Origin: Acidobacteriaceae bacterium | GTDB lineage: Bacteria > Acidobacteriota > Terriglobia > Terriglobales > Acidobacteriaceae | Length of the DNA: 64,000 nt | NCBI GenBank assembly: GCA_030041435.1 | Contig: JASHNW010000077.1 | Coordinates: forward strand, 1 to 64,000 | Direction of reading: 5' to 3' | Made by a program: the position numbers and the translations under genes | The notes under the pieces: generated by a model | Told to the model about the DNA's origin: nothing | Databases searched by the model: none | Seen by the model: the letters and a program-made list of their open reading frames with translations, nothing else | Shown: piece by piece, positions 47,046-57,435 of the stretch | Position numbering within the stretch: the first letter of the stretch is position 1 | Layout of the letters: each line of letters begins with the position of its first letter

Positions 47046-50000
47046 ATGAAAAATAAGCCCGTAGAAGTACGGCTGGATGCCAATGAGTCAGCAGGTGGCC
47101 TGGCCCACGCACTCTCGTGCCGCCGGGGATGGGGATGGATCGTCCTTCTGGTCTTCACCCTCATGGGGTCTTTTGGCGCGAAGGCGCAGCTGGGCGGAAC
47201 CGGAACGATCGAAGGGTCGGTCACCGATCCGAGCGGCGCGATGGTGCCCGGCGCTACGGTGACCGCGAAGAATATCGCGACCGGAGTCAGGACGGTCCGC
47301 GCCACCAACAACAGCGGCCTGTACACGGTGGCCCCGCTCGATGCCGGCAACTACTCGGTCATCGTTACGGCGCCGGGTTTTCAAACGCTGGTGCGCGACA
47401 GCGTCCACGTGGACGGAATGCAGGTGCTGACGCTCGACCTGGAGCTGAAGGTCGGATCGGCGAACCAGACCGTGACCGTGACCGCGGCTCCGCCGCCGCT
47501 GGACACAGATAACGCGACCCTGGGCGGCACCCTGGAGAACGAAGTCTATCAGTCGCTGCCTCTGGAGATGGGCGGCGCCAATGGAATCAGCACCGACCAG
47601 CGGCGGGTGACCGACGCCGCCCTGCTCATGCCTGGCGTCAGCAACAACGAAATCAAGAACAACGAATCGGACGAGCCGATGGTCATCGACGGCAACGCCA
47701 GCTCGACAGAGATGTACATCGAGGGCATTCCTCTGGATTCGGCTTCGGTCAGCGGCGATCCGCGCTACATCTGGTCGGCCTTCTCGGTCGATACCGTCAA
47801 TCAATTCCAGGTGGAGACCACCGGTTACTCTGCCGAATACCAGGGGCTTGGCGTAGAGAACTTCACCATCAAGTCCGGGACCAACGACATCCACGGTTCG
47901 GTGTACGACGTGCTGCGCAACACCGCGCTGGACTCGGCCGGTTTTATACCGGCGCAGTACCCCACCACTTATCCGAACGCCGCCCTCGCCGGCACCTGGT
48001 ATAAACCGCCGGAACACATGAACGAATACGGCGCGTCGCTCGGCGGACCCATCTGGCGCAACAAGGTTTTCCTCTTCGCCAATTACATGGGTTTCCGCTA
48101 CTCTGCGCTCACCAAGCCACAGGCGCAAACCATTCCCACGCGGGCCGAGATGTGCGGCGACTTTTCCGCATTTCCCAACCCCATCTACGACCCGACCACG
48201 CAAACGCTCAGCGGCGGCTCGTATGCGCGCACGCAGTTCAGCGGGCCCAGCTACACCAGCGCCGGTTGCGGCACAGGTCCCGTTGCACCGAACGTGATTC
48301 CCCAGAACGAGATTTCCCCCATCGCCCAGTACCTGCAGAAGGGTTGGCAGGCGTCGGATATCAACTACCTCAATGACAATCTCACCAGCAACTACATGGG
48401 CTCGTATAACTGGGGCCTGAACAACTGGTCTACGACATTTCGTCTCGACGGCGATCTGTCCGACCGCAATAAAGCGTCCGTGATCATCGCTGCGGGCCGC
48501 CAGGGCCTGGTAGGCGCGGCCGGCAGTCAGACGACGGACGTCGGTCCGCTGCCTTACCTCTACGCCAAAAACTACGCGCCCGTCACGCGGGTTGGCATCT
48601 TCCAGGACAGTTACGTGGTGAACCAGAACCTGGTGAACCAGTTCAAATACGGCGCCGCGCAATATCACTCGCCCGACCATAACCCCACCTACGGAATTAC
48701 CGGCTTCGCAGCGACCGCCGCCGGCGTCACCGGACTGCCCTCCGGACAGGCTGCCGGCAGCTTCCCGGATGTGAAGTTCAGCGGCGCCGATAATCCGGCG
48801 CAGTGGGGCCCGCAAACCGGGTATGTCGGCAATACCGATACGTATACCCTGCTGGACAACGTGCAATGGATACGCGGCAAGCACTCGTTCACCTTTGGCG
48901 GCCAATACGAGTGGCTCGGCTACAACTATCTCTATGCGGATGGAGGCACCACTCCCATTACCCTGAATTTCGGCGTCAATGAAACCGCTCAGGTCAGCGG
49001 ATCCTCAGCTTCGGTGCAGAGCGGGACCGGGCTCGCCTACGCCAGCTACCTCGTCGGCGCGGTCGATTCGGGGACCTATACCGAATATGCGCCGATTGCC
49101 CAGGAGACCGGCGCGCGTTATCACCCTTTCGCTCTGTATGCGAACGACGACTACAAGGTCACCAGTAAGCTGACGGTGAACGCCGGCCTGCGCTGGGATA
49201 CCATGCCGCCAATGCGCGAGGCGGAGAACCGCTTCTCATTCCTCAATCCCACCCTGACCAATCCGGTCACCGGCTCCTCGGGTGCGCTGCAGTTTGCCGG
49301 CAGCGGGCCGGACAGCTGCGGCTGTGGGACGCCGATGCATACGTATTACAAGGACTGGGGTCCGCGCCTGGGCGTGACCTATGCGCTCGGCGACAAAACC
49401 GTTCTTCGCGCCGGCTACGGCATTTTCTACGCGCATGGCGGCGGCACTTCCGGCGGCGCAACCACGCTGCCCGCCAGCACCATGGAGCTGGGCTTCGCCG
49501 CGGCGCCTAACCCGGTGTCCCCGGGCGACGCCCTGCCCGCCTTTTATCTGAACAACAGCGCGTATTTCACCAGCGGCACGAACGGCACCGCCGCGAATAC
49601 GAGCTTTGGGTCCAGCACCGTGGCCACGCCGCCCATCTATAACCCGGCGTACGCGACCTACTATTCCAGCGCGGCCGTGTCGCCCTACAAAATCTCTTCC
49701 ACCCTGGCCTATCTCGATCCCTTTTACGGCGGGCGTACGCCCACGTTCGAGGGATGGTCTGCCGGCTTCCAGCGTTTGCTGACCCGGAACATCACCGCGA
49801 CGGTCAGCTACGTCGGCAACCAGGGACACTTCCTGCTGGCAACCGGCGCGGCGCGCGGCATCGACAGCAACCAGTTAGATCCGAAATATCTCACCCTCGG
49901 CAGTTCGGTTCTGGGAGCTACTGCCAAGGCGTCCAACATGCCCACCGGCTCGCTGCCCTATCCCACATTCAATAACAAGGTCAGCCAGGCGCTGCTGCCG

Positions 50001-50900
50001 TTCCCGCAGTACAGCGGCGTCAGCGACGTGGTGGGATCGGTGGCCAATTCGAATTACAACGCGTTGCAGCTTTCCATCGTGCAGCGTTACGACCGCGGTC
50101 TGACCTTCATGCTGAACTACACCTACAGCAAGACAATCGACGATGCCGGAACCTTCCGCACCGGTTATGCCATCCCCGCGGGAGCCCTGGCCAACAGCAC
50201 ACAGTCCTGGCCCGTCGACCGCATCGAGCGCTCGCGCGGCACGATTGACCAGCCGCAGGATCTCGTCGCCACCGGCACCTACGATCTGCCCTTCGGCGCC
50301 GGGCACATCGGCGGCGGCAATCCCGTCGTGCGGAACCTGGTCGGCGGATGGCGGCTCTCCAGTATCTTCAGCTACTACGCGGGCGATCCACTGGCGATTA
50401 CCGAGGGCTCCTGCACCGCTCCTGGTCAGGGGACTTGCATGCCGTCCTACGCTCCTGGCTTTACCGGTTCAGCCCGGCAAAACGGCGCATGGGGCCACGG
50501 CGCAACCAGAACGACGCTGGCTTCTATTCAGTACATCAATCCGGCTGCGTTCACGGCCACATCCGCGGTCGCCAATGCCCAGTGCACGGCTGGAACGTCC
50601 TGCGCGGGCATGGTGCTCGGCAACCTTCCTCGCACGGCCGCATACGGGCTGCGCGGCCCCGGCAACGACAACATCGATGGCGATCTTCGCCGGACCTTCA
50701 ATCTCTGGAGGGAAGGAAGGGTAAAGTTCGTCTTCGATGCCAGCGTCTTCAACGCCGTCAACCATGTGTGGTTTGGCAGCACCTCCAGCACGGCCGACGG
50801 CTCGATTGGCACGGCCACCGGGTCCTCCAGCCTGGGAGTCGTGGCAGGCCAGGCCAACAACCCGCGCCAGTGGCAGTTTTCTGGACACATCGACTTCTGA
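47046..50900 (+). CDS. Oar-like TonB-dependent receptor of the pectin operon
   Basis: The 1284-residue protein has a signal segment (WIVLLVFTLMGSFGAKAQ), a carboxypeptidase-regulatory domain (GTIEGSVTDPSGAMVPGATVT), a plug-like region and a long Tyr/Asn-rich barrel ending in Phe (WQFSGHIDF). It is the second such receptor here and is followed 147 bases later by a pectinase gene on the same strand. A role in binding or importing pectin fragments is inferred from that neighbour and from the uronate-type operator upstream. Confidence 0.88.
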   Translation: MKNKPVEVRLDANESAGGLAHALSCRRGWGWIVLLVFTLMGSFGAKAQLGGTGTIEGSVTDPSGAMVPGATVTAKNIATGVRTVRATNNSGLYTVAPLDAGNYSVIVTAPGFQTLVRDSVHVDGMQVLTLDLELKVGSANQTVTVTAAPPPLDTDNATLGGTLENEVYQSLPLEMGGANGISTDQRRVTDAALLMPGVSNNEIKNNESDEPMVIDGNASSTEMYIEGIPLDSASVSGDPRYIWSAFSVDTVNQFQVETTGYSAEYQGLGVENFTIKSGTNDIHGSVYDVLRNTALDSAGFIPAQYPTTYPNAALAGTWYKPPEHMNEYGASLGGPIWRNKVFLFANYMGFRYSALTKPQAQTIPTRAEMCGDFSAFPNPIYDPTTQTLSGGSYARTQFSGPSYTSAGCGTGPVAPNVIPQNEISPIAQYLQKGWQASDINYLNDNLTSNYMGSYNWGLNNWSTTFRLDGDLSDRNKASVIIAAGRQGLVGAAGSQTTDVGPLPYLYAKNYAPVTRVGIFQDSYVVNQNLVNQFKYGAAQYHSPDHNPTYGITGFAATAAGVTGLPSGQAAGSFPDVKFSGADNPAQWGPQTGYVGNTDTYTLLDNVQWIRGKHSFTFGGQYEWLGYNYLYADGGTTPITLNFGVNETAQVSGSSASVQSGTGLAYASYLVGAVDSGTYTEYAPIAQETGARYHPFALYANDDYKVTSKLTVNAGLRWDTMPPMREAENRFSFLNPTLTNPVTGSSGALQFAGSGPDSCGCGTPMHTYYKDWGPRLGVTYALGDKTVLRAGYGIFYAHGGGTSGGATTLPASTMELGFAAAPNPVSPGDALPAFYLNNSAYFTSGTNGTAANTSFGSSTVATPPIYNPAYATYYSSAAVSPYKISSTLAYLDPFYGGRTPTFEGWSAGFQRLLTRNITATVSYVGNQGHFLLATGAARGIDSNQLDPKYLTLGSSVLGATAKASNMPTGSLPYPTFNNKVSQALLPFPQYSGVSDVVGSVANSNYNALQLSIVQRYDRGLTFMLNYTYSKTIDDAGTFRTGYAIPAGALANSTQSWPVDRIERSRGTIDQPQDLVATGTYDLPFGAGHIGGGNPVVRNLVGGWRLSSIFSYYAGDPLAITEGSCTAPGQGTCMPSYAPGFTGSARQNGAWGHGATRTTLASIQYINPAAFTATSAVANAQCTAGTSCAGMVLGNLPRTAAYGLRGPGNDNIDGDLRRTFNLWREGRVKFVFDASVFNAVNHVWFGSTSSTADGSIGTATGSSSLGVVAGQANNPRQWQFSGHIDF

Positions 50901-51047
50901 GACGGGCCTCGTACCATGCGGAGGGACCGCGCCGTCGGCCCCTCCGCTTCTTGTCGCTGTTTATCTGCGGTCCGGACGCAGCTGGTCCCCGAGGCGAGTT
51001 CTGCCTGCCGCCGCACGCCGCCTCAACCAACCCTCCGGAGTCCCTCT

Positions 51048-53399
51048 ATGCATTGGCTCGTCCGCCATTCGCCTGTTGTCGCTCTTGTGTTGTGCGTTGC
51101 TTCGACCCAGGCCGCGCGCGCCCAGGATACCCGCCACGTCACCCAGCCGCGCTTGCCCCATCCCTGCGTGGTGCTGCGGGCGGAACTGGCCGCGCCGCAG
51201 GGATGTCTCTCCGATGCGGCCGAGCAGAAGCTGGATACGGCGCGCATCCAGAAGGCGATTGACGATTGTCCGGCCGGTGAGGCCGTCGAGCTGCGCCGGG
51301 CGCACGGCAAAGATGTCTTTCTCACCGGGCCAGTTCACCTGCGCGGCGGCGTCACGCTGCTGGTCGATGCCAACACTGTGCTCTATGCCTCGCGCGATCC
51401 GCGCCAGTACGACGTTTCGCCCGGTAGTTGCGGCGTTGTGGACCAGAGAGGCCACGGCTGCCAGCCGCTGATTCTTGCCGACGACGCTCCCGGCAGCGGC
51501 ATCATGGGCGACGGCGCGATCGACGGACGCGGCGGCGCGAAGCTGCTCGGCCAGGACGCCACCTGGTGGGACCTGGCGCACAACGCCAAAGTGACGGACC
51601 GCGCCCAGAACTGCCCCCGCCTGCTCATCGTGCGGCATTCGGACAACTTCATCCTCTACCGCATCACGCTGCGCAATTCGCCCAACTACCATGTCTCCGT
51701 GCAACAGACCAACGGCTTTACCGCGTGGGGCGTGAAGATCGACACGCCGGGCACCGCCCGTAACACCGACGGCATCGATCCCTCGTCGTCAACCAATGTC
51801 TCCATCCTCTATTCGTGGATTCGGGCCGGCGACGACGACATAGCCATCACATCCGGCAAGGCGGCTCCGGCGACGCATATTACGGTGGCGCACGATCACT
51901 TCTATTCCGGCCACGGCATGTCGATCGGCAGCGGGACCAGCGGTGGCGTGAGTGCGGTGCGCGTCGACGACCTCACCATCGACGGCGCCGACAACGGCAT
52001 CCGCATCAAGTCCGACCGCAGCCGCGGCGGCCTGGTCGACGACGTTTCGTACGACGATGTATGCATCAGGAACGTCAGAAACCCGCTCTTCTTCACGCCG
52101 ATGTACACCACACATGGCGGCGATTTGCTGCCCGTCTATCGCAACATTGCTCTGACCGATGTGCATATCCTCGCGCCGGGCACGCTGACCCTCGAGGGCC
52201 TCGATGCCGATCACAAGCTGGGGCTCTCCTTTGACAACGTCTTCGTCGACGGGCTTCAGCCTGCGAACATCCGCGCTGCGTTCGCCAACATTGCGGTCGG
52301 ACCACGCCTCGGCAACCTGCTTCCGGCCGGCGAGGACGTGACCGTAACCCAGGCGCCCGGCAGCCATCCCGGAACGCCGCTCGACTGCAGCGCGCGGTTC
52401 GTGCCCTTCCCGCTGGACAAGACAGCGCCGCAGTCGGCTGAGGCCGTTCCACCGGTTGACAAAACCCTCTACGTCGCCGCAGACGGTACCGGCGACTTCT
52501 TCTCCGTGCAGCGCGCCGTCGATGCCGCGCCCGCGGACGGCGCAACGATCCTGGTCGCCCCGGGTACGTATCGCGAGTCCGTCGACATTGACAAGCCGAA
52601 CATCCGCCTCATCGGCAGCAGGCAGGATGCGTCGGAAACCGTGATCGTCGATGACAAGAGCGCGGGCACCTCTGGCGGAACGCTTCATTCCGCCACCATG
52701 AACGTGCGCGCTGACAACTTTCTGGCGGAAAACCTGACCATCCAGAACAACTGGAACGCGACCCACCCCCAGCTTCCTGTGGGATCGCAGGCCCTCGCGC
52801 TCCTCGTCACCGGCGACAAGGCCGTCTTCCACAACGTGCGCCTGCTCGGCAACCAGGACACCCTCTATGCGGGCAGCCGCAACTGCTCGCCCGACGGCCA
52901 GCCCTGCGCTCCCGCGCGGCAGTACTTCAGCGACTGCTATATTGCCGGCAACGTGGATTTCATCTTCGGAGATGGCAAGGCGGTCTTCGATCGCTGCGAG
53001 ATCCACAGCACGCCGCACTCCGAGGGCTTCATCACCGCCCAGGGAAAGCACTACCCCTCGGAAGACAGCGGCTTCGTCTTCACTCACTGCCGCCTCACTG
53101 CCGACCCGGGCGTGAGTGGGGTCTTTCTTGGGCGGCCCTGGCGTCCTTACGCCACGGCCGTGTTTCTCGATACGGAAATGGGCGGCCACATCGTGCCCGG
53201 CGGCTGGCGCGAATGGCATCCCGGCGAGACGCATTCCATCGAGACTGCGTATTATGCGGAGTTCCGGTCCACCGGCCCCGGTGCGCAGACGGCGGAACGG
53301 GAGCCCTGGTCACATCAGCTCACCGCGGGGCAGATTGCGCCGTTTGCCACCGTCACGTTTCTCGATGGATGGGATCCATCCTCAGCGGCTTCACAATGA
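51048..53399 (+). CDS. Bifunctional pectinase: GH28 polygalacturonase fused to CE8 pectinesterase
   Basis: This 783-residue secreted protein (signal MHWLVRHSPVVALVLCVAST) joins two beta-helix enzymes. Residues ~50-440 are GH28: NTDGIDPSSSTNVSI, GDDDIAI, GHGMSIGS and RIKS carry the usual Asp, His, Arg and Lys. Residues ~471-783 are CE8: the acid/base Asp in NQDTLY (about 604), nucleophile Asp in VDFIFGDG (about 637) and Arg in LGRPW (about 696). CE8 removes methyl esters, making homogalacturonan a substrate for GH28. GGAG lies seven bases before ATG 51048. It probably follows the receptor in one operon. Confidence 0.92.
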   Translation: MHWLVRHSPVVALVLCVASTQAARAQDTRHVTQPRLPHPCVVLRAELAAPQGCLSDAAEQKLDTARIQKAIDDCPAGEAVELRRAHGKDVFLTGPVHLRGGVTLLVDANTVLYASRDPRQYDVSPGSCGVVDQRGHGCQPLILADDAPGSGIMGDGAIDGRGGAKLLGQDATWWDLAHNAKVTDRAQNCPRLLIVRHSDNFILYRITLRNSPNYHVSVQQTNGFTAWGVKIDTPGTARNTDGIDPSSSTNVSILYSWIRAGDDDIAITSGKAAPATHITVAHDHFYSGHGMSIGSGTSGGVSAVRVDDLTIDGADNGIRIKSDRSRGGLVDDVSYDDVCIRNVRNPLFFTPMYTTHGGDLLPVYRNIALTDVHILAPGTLTLEGLDADHKLGLSFDNVFVDGLQPANIRAAFANIAVGPRLGNLLPAGEDVTVTQAPGSHPGTPLDCSARFVPFPLDKTAPQSAEAVPPVDKTLYVAADGTGDFFSVQRAVDAAPADGATILVAPGTYRESVDIDKPNIRLIGSRQDASETVIVDDKSAGTSGGTLHSATMNVRADNFLAENLTIQNNWNATHPQLPVGSQALALLVTGDKAVFHNVRLLGNQDTLYAGSRNCSPDGQPCAPARQYFSDCYIAGNVDFIFGDGKAVFDRCEIHSTPHSEGFITAQGKHYPSEDSGFVFTHCRLTADPGVSGVFLGRPWRPYATAVFLDTEMGGHIVPGGWREWHPGETHSIETAYYAEFRSTGPGAQTAEREPWSHQLTAGQIAPFATVTFLDGWDPSSAASQ

Positions 53400-53546
53400 G
53401 CGTGCCGTCAGCCAGTGGTAGTTTGCTCAATTCCCCGACTGTGCGAGAGGTCAGACCTGTCGCGCAGTCTCCCGGTAATGTTTTGCGGCGGAAGACCGCT
53501 TCGCAATCGGCGCAACAACGCTGATTTGAAGGCTGAGTCGCCACCT

Positions 53547-56500
53547 TCACCTGACCGGCGGGGTCACCACATCCGATCCGACAATCCTCAGTGTAACGAT
53601 TTCATGAGGGTGAATCGTAAATTGAAAGGCGTGACGATCCAGCAGCGAAAGTGACGCCTCATTTCTTTCGACCGCATCGGTCTGCCATGCCTGGGTCAGG
53701 TCCAGAAGCGGCGTATGGCAGGAGACCGTCCGCGTCGTGCCTGCCAGATCGAGGAAGCGCAGGATGGTTCCGTTTCCGTCGCTCGCGGGCTTCCACGCTT
53801 CCAGCAGGACGCCGGGATCCGTCACGTCGAGGAAACTGCTCGCGCTGGGCGAGAGCACCCAGGGCGGCCCCGCATTGCTCGCTTCGTGCTGCTCGGCCGG
53901 CAGTTCCGCGCCGCCGCTGCTGCCTGGCGAGACGGCGAGCGCCTTATCCTGGCTTGTCACTGTATCCGCTTCGAGAGGCGTGATCTCTTCCCATCCCATG
54001 CGGCTGAGCGCCTGCGCATCGGTCGAGGCTGCGCTGGTAATCACATAGTGAAAGCGGAAGTGTCCTCCCTGCTCGGCGCGATAGTTTGTGTCCCAGTAGT
54101 TATTCATGGCATAGGAGAAAATCGTGCCGGTGCGCGTGCCGAATTGCAGCGGCCATTCGCCGCGATTGATATCGCCCAACGTCACCAGCGCCGCATCGAG
54201 GGGCATCACTGTGGCAGAGACGCCATCCTGCTGCACGGAGACCCAATGCTGCACCGAAAACCATTCGTGACCCGCGCCCGGATACATGTCTTTCGCCGGG
54301 TCGACGACTCCATTTTGAATTTCATACTGAAACTGCGGATGACTCATGGCAAACGGGAATGCGAAGTAGACAGCCTCCCTGGTTGTCACCTCTTTCTTGT
54401 CGACTTCTTCGGTCAACTCGATCTTCTTTTCGTGGTCGAAGAGTTGTATCTCCGTCACGATGGAAGGTGTGTTGACGTCATGGCTTTCCATGCGCGCGAC
54501 CCAGCCGTAAGGGGTACGGCGAACGAACTGCAGGCTGCCCTGTTCGGCTGGATGGACCACCAGGTCCGGCTTCGGATACACCTGACTGTATTGGAGAATC
54601 GTATTGGGCGCCTTGTCTCCGCCCGAAACGTAGAGATACTGCCCGAAGCGCCATGGAGCATGTGCATTCACGAGTTCACGACCGGCCTGTTTGTCGTAAA
54701 TGCTGCTGATGGCGCCCGTCGCCGGATCCAGCGTCACCCGGTAGAAATCACTCTCCAGGACGGTTCCATCGGCTGACGGAGCCGCTGCGGGCGGGCCGGA
54801 GGCAGCCCGCGTCGCGAACACGCGGTAGCCCATCGCCGGGATATCCCTGGCCACGAAGCGGACATGATCGTAGTCGCTGCCACTGCTCAGCACCTCCACC
54901 GGCACCTGCTGCCCGCTCGCCAGGTTCACCAGTTCCTGTCCTTTGCCCAGGTCGAGCGAGACGATTCCGTCACGCTTCCAGTTCAGACTGTTGAAGACAA
55001 TGACGCTGCCCGGATCGGCTGGGATGGCGTTGGCAAGACTTGCCATGCTGTTGCGCGCAACGAAGTCGATCAACGCGCTGGCGTTGACGGCGTATTGGTC
55101 TTTCACCGCCAGCTGCCCGGTTGCTTCTATGCTGCCGGGACTGGAGATGCTGTTCCAGGAATCCCAGGTGTGCTCGTCCATCAGGACCATGTTCTTCCAC
55201 ATCCGGTCGAGGTCCGTAGTGTCAGCGCGCAGTTGGGGATTCAGCAGGGAAGAGAGTGTGGCAAGCTTTTCTGCGGTCGGCGCCCGCCCCTCATTCCATC
55301 GTTCCATCCCGGCAAAGTATGCATCGGAAGCGATGCCGTCTTCCCAGTACGGCCCGCCGTCACCGCGAATCACCGGGATATCCGGCCCGGATTGTTCCTG
55401 GATGGCGTGCAGTGCTTCAACAAATCCCGAATACTGCAGGTGCGGATACGCATAGATGCTGTTCCATTCCTGCGCCAGCTCCGACTGCTGCGGGAACAGG
55501 TCGGTGTTTTCCACCTGCGTGCCGTAAAGCATCGTCGCGCTGGCACCGTAGCCCGGATGCTCGTACATCTGCAGGAACAGCGGCAGCGTCTCCCGTCCTG
55601 CATCCAGCACCGGGGGCAGCCCAAACAGCATCTGCATTTGCTGGTAGATGCGCGAATACCACAGCAGGACACGCTGGCCGTCCGGCCCCTCCCACCACAT
55701 CGGAGACGCTTCGTTCAGCCGGCCCTGCAGCAAAACCGGGGCTCGGTAGTTGTTGCTGCCGCCGGCCAGATAATGGATTCCCGCTGCCGCGAGGATGGAA
55801 GCATAGGACCAGGACCAGGACGGGACATCGGTGATGTTCGCGTAGTTGAACGGCGCGTTGTGGATCCGGCTGAACTCTGCGCTGGGATAGAGCGAGCGGA
55901 TGAGCGTTTCCGCCGTGGGAAATCCCGTCAGCAGATTGGCGTATTGAGCCGGAACAAACAGCTGCCGATGCTGAATGGCCGCAATCGCGCGCTCGCGCTG
56001 CGCATCGCTGCGGGTTTTCAGGAACTGCTCCAGGTCCCACTCGCCGTCCAGGCTGAAGCGGAAATCGGGATGCCGAGCCGTCATATCCATCGTCTCGTCG
56101 ATAGCCCGGCTCTGGATCGCTGCTACCTTCGGCTGAAAGTCCGAGTATCCAACGTCCAGGTGAATATTCGGCACGACGAATATCGTCCATTGCTTTTGCG
56201 GATCGACGATCTGCTCGTCGGCTGCCCGCCGCCCGTCGATGTCCCATTGCAGGCGTGCGCGGGACTTTGCCGGAAATGCAGATACGAGGAAGTCGAGGCG
56301 CTCTTCACCAAAATCCTGGCCGCCGTGCAAGGTTTGGTTGTACTCGCTGCCGCCGATGGTCAGCTTGACGTCGCTGCCGGGCCTGACGCGCTCCCCATAT
56401 CGTATGACCGCCTCGACCTCTTCCTTCATCTGACCCTGTTCCTGGCGGAAGAAGATCGTGGGGAACAGCCGGGCCGACGTTGCCGCTCGATCCAGGCCGC

Positions 56501-57149
56501 CCGAGGCACGATCGAGTTCTATGGCATCGTAGGTCAGGCCGGCATCCGGCACCGCGTGATTCGCCTCTTCGATCGCCTGGAAGGACAGGATGTTGACACC
56601 CTCCCGCAGAGCGCTGCCGGGGAACTCATATTCGACGTCCGCGTGGGAATAAGCGGGGTAAAACGAGTCCCCCTGGTCCCCATTGCTGTAATCGAGCGCC
56701 GGGTGAAGGTAGAACATCCCAAATTTTCCATTGATCGCAACCCGCAGAGCCGGAACGCTCGCGCTCTCAATGAGCAGGGAGACGCGCAGCCGATACGCGC
56801 CCGCGGGAGCCCGTTGCAGCGTGAATTGGATGGCTCGCGGAGCAGCGGCAATGTCGTTGTTGGCGGCCGCGGCAGCATTAGCCAGCTCTGCGGGTTGCTC
56901 TGCATACCAGTCCTGCGCGGGATTGCTCTGCCCGACGACGAAATCGACGGGACGGCTGGGGCTGCCCGGCGCAAACTCCGCCGAGGACCGGTCGAAGCTC
57001 CCGATGCGAAAGACGACGCTGTCGTTCTTCGCCGGCTGCTGGATCTTTTGGGGCCTGGAGTCGCGGGGCTGGGCAGCCGCCGACAGGCAAGCAAACAGGA
57101 CAACGGTCCACGCAAATGCACTACACATAACAACCTTGCGGTATGGCAC
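53547..57149 (-). CDS. Large secreted GH38-like glycoside hydrolase with N-terminal PL4-type carbohydrate domain
   Basis: The 1200-residue protein has a signal peptide (to about residue 27). A beta-sandwich region (about 45-220: VVFRIGSFDRSS, FTLQRAPAGAYRLRVSLLI, YEFPGSALREGVNILSFQ) resembles the domain III of family 4 rhamnogalacturonan lyases. A GH38-type catalytic core starts at PNIHLDVGYSDF (about 330), has FSLDGEWDLEQFL and WSWSYASILAAAG, and ends in the alpha-mannosidase-type beta domains. Its position beside the pectinase suggests action on a pectic or decorated polysaccharide. The sugar specificity is not readable. It is convergent with the pectinase gene. Confidence 0.7.
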   Translation of the reverse strand: MPYRKVVMCSAFAWTVVLFACLSAAAQPRDSRPQKIQQPAKNDSVVFRIGSFDRSSAEFAPGSPSRPVDFVVGQSNPAQDWYAEQPAELANAAAAANNDIAAAPRAIQFTLQRAPAGAYRLRVSLLIESASVPALRVAINGKFGMFYLHPALDYSNGDQGDSFYPAYSHADVEYEFPGSALREGVNILSFQAIEEANHAVPDAGLTYDAIELDRASGGLDRAATSARLFPTIFFRQEQGQMKEEVEAVIRYGERVRPGSDVKLTIGGSEYNQTLHGGQDFGEERLDFLVSAFPAKSRARLQWDIDGRRAADEQIVDPQKQWTIFVVPNIHLDVGYSDFQPKVAAIQSRAIDETMDMTARHPDFRFSLDGEWDLEQFLKTRSDAQRERAIAAIQHRQLFVPAQYANLLTGFPTAETLIRSLYPSAEFSRIHNAPFNYANITDVPSWSWSYASILAAAGIHYLAGGSNNYRAPVLLQGRLNEASPMWWEGPDGQRVLLWYSRIYQQMQMLFGLPPVLDAGRETLPLFLQMYEHPGYGASATMLYGTQVENTDLFPQQSELAQEWNSIYAYPHLQYSGFVEALHAIQEQSGPDIPVIRGDGGPYWEDGIASDAYFAGMERWNEGRAPTAEKLATLSSLLNPQLRADTTDLDRMWKNMVLMDEHTWDSWNSISSPGSIEATGQLAVKDQYAVNASALIDFVARNSMASLANAIPADPGSVIVFNSLNWKRDGIVSLDLGKGQELVNLASGQQVPVEVLSSGSDYDHVRFVARDIPAMGYRVFATRAASGPPAAAPSADGTVLESDFYRVTLDPATGAISSIYDKQAGRELVNAHAPWRFGQYLYVSGGDKAPNTILQYSQVYPKPDLVVHPAEQGSLQFVRRTPYGWVARMESHDVNTPSIVTEIQLFDHEKKIELTEEVDKKEVTTREAVYFAFPFAMSHPQFQYEIQNGVVDPAKDMYPGAGHEWFSVQHWVSVQQDGVSATVMPLDAALVTLGDINRGEWPLQFGTRTGTIFSYAMNNYWDTNYRAEQGGHFRFHYVITSAASTDAQALSRMGWEEITPLEADTVTSQDKALAVSPGSSGGAELPAEQHEASNAGPPWVLSPSASSFLDVTDPGVLLEAWKPASDGNGTILRFLDLAGTTRTVSCHTPLLDLTQAWQTDAVERNEASLSLLDRHAFQFTIHPHEIVTLRIVGSDVVTPPVR

Positions 57150-57435
57150 CGCGCCAGTATAAGGCCGGCGGTTTCATCCGCGCCGGATGCTTCCTGGCCG
57201 GATGCATCCCGGCCCGAAGCTCCTGCGATGGGCGCCGCGGGAAATCCGGCCTCAATCCAGGGTCGCAGCCGGCCGATCGCACCTCTGTCCGGGTCCCGGA
57301 GACGGCGGGTCAGGGCCTTCCTTCATCTTCAGTCTTCTCGGTCACAGGAAAGCACAGGCCTCCACGTTGCCGCGTATGCCCGCGGCCCGATCTGCCTGAA
57401 CCCTGCGAACCCACTGTGGCATCCTGTAGAGGCAG

